Origin: an uncultured Oribacterium sp.
Lineage (GTDB): Bacteria > Bacillota > Clostridia > Lachnospirales > Lachnospiraceae
Direction of reading: 5' to 3'
Assembly: GCA_937927445.1 (NCBI GenBank)
Contig: CALAOB010000154.1
Span: 1 to 11,737, forward strand
DNA: 11,737 nt
Below the pieces are notes generated by a model. That model saw only the letters and a list, made by a program, of their open reading frames with translations. It had not been told where the DNA came from and did no database searches. Positions 1 to 6,538 of the stretch are shown one piece after another. Both the position numbers and the translations under genes were made by a program. The stretch's first letter is position 1; the number at the start of each line of letters is the position of its first letter.

Positions 1-35
1 GGCAGCCCGGCTTTCGTTTCAGTTTTCCCCGCCAT
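1..35 (-). CDS. N-terminus of an unidentified protein (partial, runs off the window)
   Basis: Only the first 11 complete codons are present; they read MAGKTETKAGL. The call rests on the start signal: a GGAAAGGAG ribosome binding site lies 6 bases before an ATG at 35..33, with open frame to the window edge. It sits about 60 bp after the trmL stop, on the same strand, so it is probably the next gene of the operon. An in-frame ATG further upstream (56..54) has no good ribosome binding site and is less likely. The product cannot be identified from so few residues. Confidence 0.55.
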   Translation of the reverse strand, partial: MAGKTETKAGL

Positions 36-77
36 CGCGCACTCCTTTCCAGTCATTCGCTCATCTTAAGAATTTCG

Positions 78-98
78 TAATGGGGTCAGACCCCATTA
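78..98. repeat. 10-bp-arm palindrome overlapping the trmL stop codon
   Basis: Bases 78-87 (TAATGGGGTC) are the exact reverse complement of bases 89-98, with one central base. The trmL stop codon is the outer edge of one arm. In RNA it could form a hairpin right at the end of trmL. No T-run follows on the minus strand, so it is not a standard intrinsic terminator. It could act as an RNA 3'-end stabiliser or a protein-binding dyad, or be a remnant of a dispersed repeat. Confidence 0.75.
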
Positions 99-647
99 AA
101 TTTCCCAATGAAGTCGATGAAGCTCCCCGCGTTTTTCCAGGTTCTCGAAGTCATTCTGGCGGTAGGCTTCGTAGAGGAGGATCGCGGCGGAGTTGCTGAG
201 GTTCAGGGAGCGCATGTCGCCCCACATCGGGATGCGGATGCAGGATTTTGGGTGCTGAACGAGGATCTCCTCCGGGATGCCGGCGGATTCCTTGCCGAAC
301 ATGATGTAGTCGTTCGGGCCGAAGTGGACGTCGCTGTAGACCTGCCGGCCCTTCGTGGTCGCAAACCAGAGCTTCGGCGTCTCGATGATCTCCGGCGTCC
401 AGTCCGGCTCGAACTCGTCGGCGAAATGGAGCTCCGGGTGCTTCGCGAGGAAGTCCTCGTAGTCAAGGTACTCGTGGAGATCGAGCTTCGCCCAGTAGTC
501 CATGCCCGCACGTTTGATGTAGCGGTCATCGAGGGTGAAGCCGTACGGCCGGATCATATGAAGCGACGTGTGGGTCGCCACGCAGGTGCGGCCGATCGCA
601 CCGGTATTGAACGGAATTTCCGGTTCATGAAGCACAACATGTAGCAT
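96..647 (-). CDS. trmL: tRNA (cytidine(34)-2'-O)-methyltransferase, SPOUT family
   Basis: The 183-residue protein is predicted to transfer a methyl group from S-adenosylmethionine to the 2'-O of the wobble nucleotide 34 of certain leucine tRNAs in the cytoplasm. Family motifs are clear: NTGAIGR at residues 14-20, FGKESAGIPEEI at 117-128 (the usual FGxExxGLP block), and RIPM followed by RSLNLSNSAAILLYE at 138-160, which forms the SPOUT knot that binds the cofactor. The family is usually near 155-160 residues. The excess comes mainly from an acidic, aromatic stretch at about 71-92 between the two halves, plus a short C-terminal extension. The ATG at 647 follows a GGAAAGGTG ribosome binding site. 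It lies downstream of the small DUF6472 gene on the same strand and is probably co-transcribed with it. The function is secure at family level; the exact tRNA target is inferred. Confidence 0.93.
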   Translation of the reverse strand: MLHVVLHEPEIPFNTGAIGRTCVATHTSLHMIRPYGFTLDDRYIKRAGMDYWAKLDLHEYLDYEDFLAKHPELHFADEFEPDWTPEIIETPKLWFATTKGRQVYSDVHFGPNDYIMFGKESAGIPEEILVQHPKSCIRIPMWGDMRSLNLSNSAAILLYEAYRQNDFENLEKRGELHRLHWEI

Positions 648-662
648 AAAACACCTTTCCCG

Positions 663-785
663 GCATGCCGCCGAAGCCCAGCCCCGCGCACGCCCTCACT
701 CCGGCATGCCATCGAAACCTCAGGCCCTGTGCACGCCTCACTCCGCATGCCGCCACAGGCACGCTCCTACACTCTGCAGAGGCTA
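663..785. repeat. Degenerate 41-bp tandem repeat in an intergenic spacer
   Basis: The 7-mer GCATGCC occurs at 663, 704 and 745, exactly 41 bp apart each time. The first two units also share a downstream block (GCACGCC, then TCACTCC) with small insertions or deletions. The third unit has diverged and runs into the end of the small DUF6472 gene. The spacer between that gene and trmL consists almost entirely of this GC-rich repeat. No promoter or terminator is apparent in it. Confidence 0.65.
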
Positions 786-1034
786 CGCCTCCCCATCCGA
801 CAGTTCTTCCTTCTGATCATCCACGAAATATCCGCTATCGCCGTAGCCCGGCAGGTGGCCGATCGACTGGTGCTTGACCGTGCGGTACTCGTCGTTCGAG
901 CGCCAGTACGGGCAATGCCGGCGGCGTCCGCCCCACATGTGGGCCATGTCGTCCTCATCGATGTCGGCCTCGCAGACATACGCCTCATCGTCGTCATCGT
1001 AGACGTAGTTTAAACACATTTCACATTCTGACAT
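783..1034 (-). CDS. Small acidic four-cysteine protein, DUF6472-like
   Basis: An 83-residue protein of unknown function. It has a CxxC pair (C4, C7) followed by an acidic stretch (residues 13-17), C21, and C41 in an HCPYW context, then DEYR. This spacing suggests a small zinc- or metal-binding fold. It resembles a family of roughly 60-residue proteins (DUF6472) common in Lachnospiraceae. The last 27 or so residues, rich in Gly and Asp, look like an added tail. The ATG at 1034 is preceded by an AGAAGGAAAG ribosome binding site. It lies 99 bp downstream of nth on the same strand. The family assignment is from memory of the pattern, and no function should be assumed. Confidence 0.8.
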   Translation of the reverse strand: MSECEMCLNYVYDDDDEAYVCEADIDEDDMAHMWGGRRRHCPYWRSNDEYRTVKHQSIGHLPGYGDSGYFVDDQKEELSDGEA

Positions 1035-1133
1035 AATCTTTCCTTCTCTTCAGGCCAATGCCTCCACCGGCACCCACCCGCGACTCTTCTGATTCTATCC
1101 GTCCGTGGCTTTCGCCCGCCACGATACGCCCAC

Positions 1134-1859
1134 TCAGGATTTCGCTTTCGTCTTCCGGCTCTTCCCGCTCGTCACGCCGGCGCGGGTCGCCTCCAGCAGC
1201 TCCGTGTTATCGCAGCTCGGGCAGAGGTCCCGGAGGAAGCATGCGCTGCAGTCCGGACGCGCGGACATACAGTAACTCCTGCCCAGCGAAATGATGTGCG
1301 TGTTCCAGCGGATCCAGAACTCCTCCGGCACCGTCTCCATGAGCTGAAATTCGGTGCGCGTCGGGTCGCTCGACGCCGCAAGGCCGAGGCGGTTCGAGAT
1401 GCGCTTCACATGCGTATCCACGACGAGCGCCGGCTTGTTGTAAATATGGCCGAGGATCAGGTTTCCCGTCTTGCGACCGACACCCGGAAGCGAGGTGAGC
1501 GCGTCAATGCTGTCGGGCACGACGCCGTCATAGCGCGTGAGGAGATCGGCGGCGCAGGCCTTGATGTTGCGCGCCTTGTTATGGTAGAAGCCGGTGGAGC
1601 GGATGTCCTCCTCCAGCTCCTCGATCGGCGTCGCGACGAAATCCTCGAGACAGGTATACTTCTTAAATAGCTTCTCCGTCACCATATTGACGCGCGCATC
1701 GGTGCACTGCGCGCTCAGGATCGTCGCGAAGAGCAGCTGCCACGCATTTTCACTTTTCAAAAAAATCGGCGGCTCGGCACCGTAATGCTCATCGAGCCGC
1801 TTCATAATTTCCCGGACACGCTTCTCCCGCGCCTCTGGACTCTCTCCCTTTACAAACAT
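1134..1859 (-). CDS. nth: Endonuclease III, [4Fe-4S] DNA glycosylase/AP lyase
   Basis: The 241-residue enzyme removes oxidised pyrimidines from DNA and cleaves the resulting abasic site, starting base-excision repair. The helix-hairpin-helix LPGVGRKTGNLIL (124-136) holds the catalytic lysine K130. The catalytic aspartate is D148 in VVDTHVKR. The iron-sulfur loop has the exact family spacing C197-x6-C204-x2-C207-x5-C213. A Lys/Ser-rich tail of about 25 residues follows the cluster. I chose the ATG at 1859 because GAGG lies 5 bases before it. The frame stays open to a GTG at 1961, but that extension is a run of Arg residues without a ribosome binding site and is unlike the family. It is probably transcribed with the dCMP deaminase gene, whose stop is 109 bp upstream. 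Family length is normally about 210-220 residues. Confidence 0.96.
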   Translation of the reverse strand: MFVKGESPEAREKRVREIMKRLDEHYGAEPPIFLKSENAWQLLFATILSAQCTDARVNMVTEKLFKKYTCLEDFVATPIEELEEDIRSTGFYHNKARNIKACAADLLTRYDGVVPDSIDALTSLPGVGRKTGNLILGHIYNKPALVVDTHVKRISNRLGLAASSDPTRTEFQLMETVPEEFWIRWNTHIISLGRSYCMSARPDCSACFLRDLCPSCDNTELLEATRAGVTSGKSRKTKAKS

Positions 1860-1968
1860 CTCGTCCTCTTTCCGCGCACGATTGCGCCTCCGTCTCGCAC
1901 GCCATGCCGTATCTTTTCTGCGCTTTTTCACGTTGATGATACAGCATGTAATGGCGGCCACTCAAGTG

Positions 1969-2469
1969 TTACAGCGCCAGGGTCACGGTGCGGCCGGTCG
2001 GCTGGTACTGGTAGTAGCGAACGCCGGCGGCATCGAGCATGCGCTTGCTGGCGCGGGTCGACGGAGTATCGCCATACTTGTCGGAGTAGTAGATCAGGGT
2101 CCGGATGCCGGCCTGGATCAGCGCCTTCGCGCACTCGTTGCACGGGAAGAGCGTGACGTAGAGCTTGCAGCCCTCGAGGGAACCGCCGCGGTAGTTGAGG
2201 ATCGCGTTCAGCTCTGCATGCGTCGAGTAGAAATACTTCGCGTTAAACGGGTCGTCCTCCGCATGGATCTTCGTCCACGGGAAGGCATCGTCGGAGCAGC
2301 CCTGTGGGAAGCCATTGTAGCCCATCGAGAGAATCTTGTTCTCCGGGCTCACGATGCAGGCGCCGACCTGGGTGCTCGGGTCCTTCGAGCGGCGCGCCGA
2401 CATCTCGGCGACACCCATGAAGTACTCATCCCAGGTGATATAGTCTCGTCTCTTTCCACTCTCTTCCAT
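1969..2469 (-). CDS. comEB: dCMP deaminase, ComEB-like
   Basis: A 166-residue zinc-dependent deaminase that converts dCMP to dUMP, feeding dTMP synthesis. The zinc site is HAE at 84-86 (H84 ligand, E86 proton shuttle) and PCxxC at 109-113 (C110 and C113 ligands). The N-terminal block (about 26-56: RRSKDPSTQVGACIV, then GYNGFP) is typical of dCMP deaminases rather than cytidine or tRNA adenosine deaminases. The ATG at 2469 has AAAGGAG 6 bases upstream. The Sua5 gene ends 11 bp upstream, so the two are surely co-transcribed. The symbol comEB reflects homology to the Bacillus gene and implies no role in competence. The enzyme class is confident; allosteric control by dCTP/dTTP cannot be judged from the sequence. 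Confidence 0.93.
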   Translation of the reverse strand: MEESGKRRDYITWDEYFMGVAEMSARRSKDPSTQVGACIVSPENKILSMGYNGFPQGCSDDAFPWTKIHAEDDPFNAKYFYSTHAELNAILNYRGGSLEGCKLYVTLFPCNECAKALIQAGIRTLIYYSDKYGDTPSTRASKRMLDAAGVRYYQYQPTGRTVTLAL

Positions 2470-2480
2470 CTCATTCTCCT

Positions 2481-3656
2481 TTATTTATCCGCGTGCGGCT
2501 GCAGGCCGGCGAGCGGGGAAATACCGTTCCGGAACACATCCGTCGGCTGATCATCCGCGCAGACCTCGAGCATCCCGGCGGACTTCCGCATACGGTTCAT
2601 GAGCGCGAATCCCACGCCGCGGTCACTGTAGCTCTCCGCGTAGATCCGCTCCGTGCCGTCCTCGTCGAACTCGCGCAGTACGCGGAAGAGCTCATGCGTC
2701 ATCGACAGCGGGTCACTCCGGCGCCCGATCACCTTGATATCCGCACGGCGGTCGCCCGCACTGTGGTAGCGCGCCCGGGTCTCCTCGCAGCAGATGATCC
2801 CGACCCGAAGGCCGGCGGCTTCGTCCGCATCCACGAGTCGGTCAATGCAGGCGGCCACCATCTGATCGGCTTCCGCGCGTTCTTCCTCGGAGAGCGCATA
2901 GTCCCGCGCCTTCGATAGCCGAGTCGTCACGAGCGCCATGCGCGCGTTCGGCGCATAATGCCGGTACTTCATGCCCGGTGCCTTCGGGTGCACGCCCTCC
3001 TTCACGCCGCCGGCGATGATGGCCGGATCGATCCGGACCTCGGTGCCGAGCGTCTCGGACAGCTCCTCCACGGTGATCGCACCCGGTCGAAGCAGGGTCG
3101 GTACCTCACCGGTGAGGTCAATGATGGTGGACTCGACGCCGATGCCCACCGGGCCGTCATCGAGGATCATCTCGATCTTCCCCTGAAGATCGTGGTACAC
3201 ATGCGCCGCTTCCGTCGGACTCGGCTTACCCGAAGTGTTTGCACTCGGTCCGGCGATCGGCACGCCGGCCGCCTTGATAAATGCAAGCGTCACCCGGTTC
3301 TCCGGGCAGCGAATTGCGACGGTCTCAAGCCCGCCCGTCGTTTCATACGGAACGATCGCCGCCTTCGGCATCACGATCGTGAGCGGACCCGGCCAGAACG
3401 CCTCCATCAGGTTCCGCGCACTCTCCGGAAATTCCGAAACGAGCGGCGGGACCTCGTCGACGCAGGAGACATGCACGATCAGCGGATTATCCGACGGCCG
3501 TCCCTTCGCTGCATATATCTTCCGGCTCGCCTCCGGATCCAGTGCATTGCCCCCGAGACCATAGACCGTCTCGGTCGGGAATGCCACGAGGCCGCCCCGG
3601 CGGATGATCTCCGCCGCCTGCTGCACGCCCTCCATACCTTTCACGATTGTTTCCAT
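2481..3656 (-). CDS. L-threonylcarbamoyladenylate synthase, two-domain Sua5 type
   Basis: The 391-residue enzyme makes threonylcarbamoyl-AMP from threonine, bicarbonate and ATP, the first step of t6A37 modification of ANN-decoding tRNAs. The YrdC domain occupies about residues 8-205. It contains FPTETVYGLG (26-35), KGRPSDNPL (51-59, with K51 and R53 contacting nucleotide) and GPSANTSG (136-143, with S138 and N140). The Sua5 linker motif PGMKYRHYAP is at 227-236. A C-terminal Sua5 domain ends in SYSDRGVGFALMNRMRKSAG (342-361). A tail of about 30 residues follows. The ATG at 3656 is preceded by AAAGGA. Spacing is 13 bp to the upstream GH18 gene and 11 bp to the downstream dCMP deaminase gene. 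In Firmicutes this gene (ywlC in Bacillus) commonly sits near prfA and prmC, as here. Confidence 0.96.
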   Translation of the reverse strand: METIVKGMEGVQQAAEIIRRGGLVAFPTETVYGLGGNALDPEASRKIYAAKGRPSDNPLIVHVSCVDEVPPLVSEFPESARNLMEAFWPGPLTIVMPKAAIVPYETTGGLETVAIRCPENRVTLAFIKAAGVPIAGPSANTSGKPSPTEAAHVYHDLQGKIEMILDDGPVGIGVESTIIDLTGEVPTLLRPGAITVEELSETLGTEVRIDPAIIAGGVKEGVHPKAPGMKYRHYAPNARMALVTTRLSKARDYALSEEERAEADQMVAACIDRLVDADEAAGLRVGIICCEETRARYHSAGDRRADIKVIGRRSDPLSMTHELFRVLREFDEDGTERIYAESYSDRGVGFALMNRMRKSAGMLEVCADDQPTDVFRNGISPLAGLQPHADK

Positions 3657-3669
3657 CTTATTTGTCCTT

Positions 3670-5424
3670 TTAATTATTGAGATTCAGTATGCTCCAGAAG
3701 CTCTGCGGCTCCTGTCCGAGCTTCCAGCCCGCGACGCCCGCGCAGCCGGCTTCCTTCACGGCATCCACCTTGCGCTGCATGGACTGATCGTCCTCCATCC
3801 AGACCTTCTTGACTTCCGTGCCGTCGGTGATCTCGCCGTAGTTCTGGCCGAGATCCTCCTGCCACTCGAGCTGCACGCCCTTCTGTGCCACCCAGTTCAG
3901 TGCGGTCTGCACGCTGAGCGCCTCGGAGCGGGTCTTGCCATCCGCGCCGGTGATCCACACGCGCGTATAGAACGGGAGGGCAATGATGACGCGATCACTG
4001 TCCATGGCGCTGCTCGCTTCGCTGATGCCACGCTTTACGTAATCGATCGAAGCCACCGAGCCTTCCTCACTGCCGGCATAGTGCTCGTCGTAACACATGA
4101 TGACGACGTAGTCGATGCACTCGCCGAGCTCCTCGATGTCGTAATGTGCGTTGTAATTATATGGTACATAGCAGTCCGCGGACAGCACGAGGCCCGCCTC
4201 GCGACAGGCGACACCGAGCTCCCGCATGAACTGAATATACGCGCGTCCGAGGCCGGTCGGGATCAGCTCGAAGTCAATGTTGAGACCATCGATGCCACCC
4301 GCGACGGCGGTGGACACGAGGGAAGCGACGAGCTGCGCACGGAGCGCGGTGTTCTCGAGGAAGACCGACTCGTCGATGTTTCCGGCGTCGAAGTTATTGA
4401 CCACGGCCCAGACCTGGTAGCCGGCCGCATGGGCCGCCTGCATATAATCCGCGCTCCAGTAGGAGGTGAACGTACCCTGATCGGAATTCAGGATGAACCA
4501 GGTCGGTGCGATCACGTTCATCGTGCTGCCCGCCTGCGCCGTCGCACTCGCGAAGCTCGCATTGGCCGCCTGCGAGGTCACCTGATGGAAGCCCATCACG
4601 ACCTTCTGATCGAGGAGTTTATGTGTATATTCCGGCGCAGTGAACGTGCTTTCCGGGGTCACAGAACGCTCGTCGGAGAGACGCTTGTTCCGGAGCCAGC
4701 CGATATAGCCGTCTTCGGTTTCGACACGTGACCAGTTCTCCATCGCCTCGAGAATTTTAACATTGGCCCCCTGCTCGAGCGTCGTCAGCACCGGTGATTT
4801 CACGCCACCGAGGAGACGGACTGCCTCCTTCTTCTGAACGGTCGCCTCGGTATACGGCGAGAAGTCGTCGAAGATGAAGATGCGCTTCTGCTCTGCGCTC
4901 ACGTAGCTCGTGAAGCGGATGTTCGTGTGCTCCGCGACGAACTTCACGTTCAGATACAGATTCTCCGTGCCGTTTCCGAGCTTCAGGAACGGGGTCGAGC
5001 CGCCGCTCAGGGTGTCACCGATCCCGTATTTCAGGGTCTCGGTCGGCATCGTATAGAGGACCTCCGCCACATCCGAGGCCCAGAAGAAGCGGCGGTTCAG
5101 GTTCGACATCACCCACTCATACGGGAGGAAGACGCCGCCGTTCACACACTTCGCCAGCACGAGCTTTCCGTTCTCGTCCGCCTGCTGCTCCTCATCGAGG
5201 TAGATCGTCACCTCGTCGCCGCTGACACCGAAGTAGTCCGCCGGATCGGCGAGCTCCTTCGTCGGCGCGTATTTTTTCTCATAGACGTATCCACCGGCGG
5301 CACCGGCGAACACGAGGAGCATGAGAAGTCCGATGATCACCGGCATGAAGCGCTTTCCACCGCCCGGCTGCTGCCGGCGACGGGAGCGCTGATGCGGATC
5401 CACAGATATTCTTTCCCTGGCCAC
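3670..5424 (-). CDS. Membrane-anchored GH18 glycosidase with SH3 domain
   Basis: A 584-residue protein predicted to sit outside the membrane and cut an N-acetylglucosamine-containing glycan, probably peptidoglycan. A basic N-terminus (about 13-25) and a single hydrophobic segment (28-47) make a signal anchor. Residues 68-187 resemble a copper-amine-oxidase-N-like stalk domain. Residues 196-250 form a bacterial SH3 domain ending in WSRVETEDGYIGWL. The GH18 barrel fills about 272-584. Its active-site strand is DGLNIDFE (379-386), with E386 as proton donor and N382 where classical chitinases have Asp; Asn here is usual in the spore-type SleL/YaaH branch. MCYDEHYAGS (443-452) is the matching late-barrel motif. 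Translation starts at a GTG (5424) with AAGGAG 6 bases before it, overlapping the prfA stop region, so the gene is coupled to prfA. The natural substrate, and any link to sporulation, is inferred. Confidence 0.9.
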   Translation of the reverse strand: MARERISVDPHQRSRRRQQPGGGKRFMPVIIGLLMLLVFAGAAGGYVYEKKYAPTKELADPADYFGVSGDEVTIYLDEEQQADENGKLVLAKCVNGGVFLPYEWVMSNLNRRFFWASDVAEVLYTMPTETLKYGIGDTLSGGSTPFLKLGNGTENLYLNVKFVAEHTNIRFTSYVSAEQKRIFIFDDFSPYTEATVQKKEAVRLLGGVKSPVLTTLEQGANVKILEAMENWSRVETEDGYIGWLRNKRLSDERSVTPESTFTAPEYTHKLLDQKVVMGFHQVTSQAANASFASATAQAGSTMNVIAPTWFILNSDQGTFTSYWSADYMQAAHAAGYQVWAVVNNFDAGNIDESVFLENTALRAQLVASLVSTAVAGGIDGLNIDFELIPTGLGRAYIQFMRELGVACREAGLVLSADCYVPYNYNAHYDIEELGECIDYVVIMCYDEHYAGSEEGSVASIDYVKRGISEASSAMDSDRVIIALPFYTRVWITGADGKTRSEALSVQTALNWVAQKGVQLEWQEDLGQNYGEITDGTEVKKVWMEDDQSMQRKVDAVKEAGCAGVAGWKLGQEPQSFWSILNLNN

Positions 5425-5434
5425 TTTTTTCTCC

Positions 5435-6520
5435 TTAAATAACCTCCTGATTCAGCTCCGCGAGCTTCGCTGCCTGGTCGGCGGCGATGATCGGGTCGAG
5501 GAGCGGATCGAGGTCTCCATTCAGTACCTTATCGATCGAGTACAGCGTCAGTCCGATCCGGTGGTCCGTCACACGTCCCTGCGGGAAGTTGTAGGTACGG
5601 ATCTTCTCGGAGGGGGCGCCGGTGCCCACCTGGGAGCGCTTGGCCTCCGCCGCCTCGTCGTGCTTTTTATTATACTCTATTTCATATAGGCGCGCACGAA
5701 GAAGTCGCATCGCCTTCTCGCGGTTCTGCAGCTGGGAACGCTCCTCCTGACACTCGGCCACCATGCCGGTCGGGATGTGAATGAGTCGTACGGCAGAAGA
5801 GGTTTTGTTGATGTGCTGTCCACCGGCACCGGAGGAACGGAAGACCTCCATCTTTACATCCGCCGGATTGATCTCGACATCGACATCCTCGGCCTCCGGC
5901 ATCACAGCAACCGTCGCAGTGGAGGTGTGGATACGTCCGCCGGACTCGGTCACCGGCACACGCTGTACACGGTGCACGCCGGCCTCATACTTGAGGCGGC
6001 TGTACGCGCCCTTTCCGGTGACGACGAAGACCGCTTCCTTCATACCGCCGATGCCGGTTTCATTGACCGACATAAGCTCCGTCTTATAGCCACGGCGCTC
6101 CGCATAGTTGATGTACATACGGTAGAGCTCCGCCGCGAAGAGCGCCGCCTCATCGCCGCCGGCACCGCCACGGATCTCCATGATGATGTTCTTATCATCG
6201 TTCTCGTCCTTCGGGAGCAGAAGGATCTGCAGCTCCTTGATGAGGGTCGGCTGGTTTTCCTTCGCCTCGGCGAGCTCTGCTTTCGCGAGCTCGATCATCT
6301 CCGGATCCTTCTCGGACGCGAGCATCTCGAGGGCCTCCTTCTCGCCGGCCACGGCCTCGAGGTAGCGCTTGTAGGTCGTGTACAGTGGCTCGAGATCACT
6401 CGACTCCCGCATCAGCTTCAGGTATTTTTCTGTATCATTTACGATATCCGGCTCCGTCATGAAGCGCTGGATTTCCTCATAGTGTCGGGAGATGGACTCC
6501 AGACGGTCAAACATATCCAT
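5435..6520 (-). CDS. prfA: Peptide chain release factor 1
   Basis: The 361-residue class I release factor reads UAA and UAG in the ribosomal A site and triggers peptide hydrolysis. The catalytic GGQ is at 233-235 in SSGAGGQHINKTSSAVRL; Q235 is the residue methylated by PrmC. The stop-codon reading loop is PVT (189-191) in VQRVPVTESGGRIHTS. This is the PxT signature of RF1, as opposed to the SPF of RF2. The coiled-coil domain 1 covers about residues 1-105, and GGAGGDEAALFAAELYRMY follows at 118-136. The ATG at 6520 has AAGGAG 7 bases upstream. The prmC stop is 18 bp upstream, so modifier and target are co-expressed. Length and motifs are normal, with no programmed frameshift. Confidence 0.98.
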   Translation of the reverse strand: MDMFDRLESISRHYEEIQRFMTEPDIVNDTEKYLKLMRESSDLEPLYTTYKRYLEAVAGEKEALEMLASEKDPEMIELAKAELAEAKENQPTLIKELQILLLPKDENDDKNIIMEIRGGAGGDEAALFAAELYRMYINYAERRGYKTELMSVNETGIGGMKEAVFVVTGKGAYSRLKYEAGVHRVQRVPVTESGGRIHTSTATVAVMPEAEDVDVEINPADVKMEVFRSSGAGGQHINKTSSAVRLIHIPTGMVAECQEERSQLQNREKAMRLLRARLYEIEYNKKHDEAAEAKRSQVGTGAPSEKIRTYNFPQGRVTDHRIGLTLYSIDKVLNGDLDPLLDPIIAADQAAKLAELNQEVI

Positions 6521-6538
6521 GGTAATGCTCCTTAATAT

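Noticed and set aside
108..644. 178-residue plus-strand ORF opposite trmL
   Set aside because: It covers the same bases as a confident TrmL with all motifs; no independent support.
772..781. CTCTGCAGAG palindrome as a terminator of the DUF6472 gene
   Set aside because: Short, with no loop and no T-run on the minus strand.
1857..1961. N-terminal extension of nth to a GTG at 1961
   Set aside because: It adds 34 residues, mostly Arg, without a ribosome binding site. The ATG at 1859 has GAGG at good spacing and fits family length.
2958..3680. 240-residue plus-strand ORF opposite the Sua5 gene
   Set aside because: Antisense shadow, Arg-rich, no start signal.
3604..4731. 375-residue plus-strand ORF opposite the GH18 gene
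   Set aside because: It is antisense to a well-supported gene and rich in His/Arg/Leu, as expected for a GC-rich shadow frame; no motifs.
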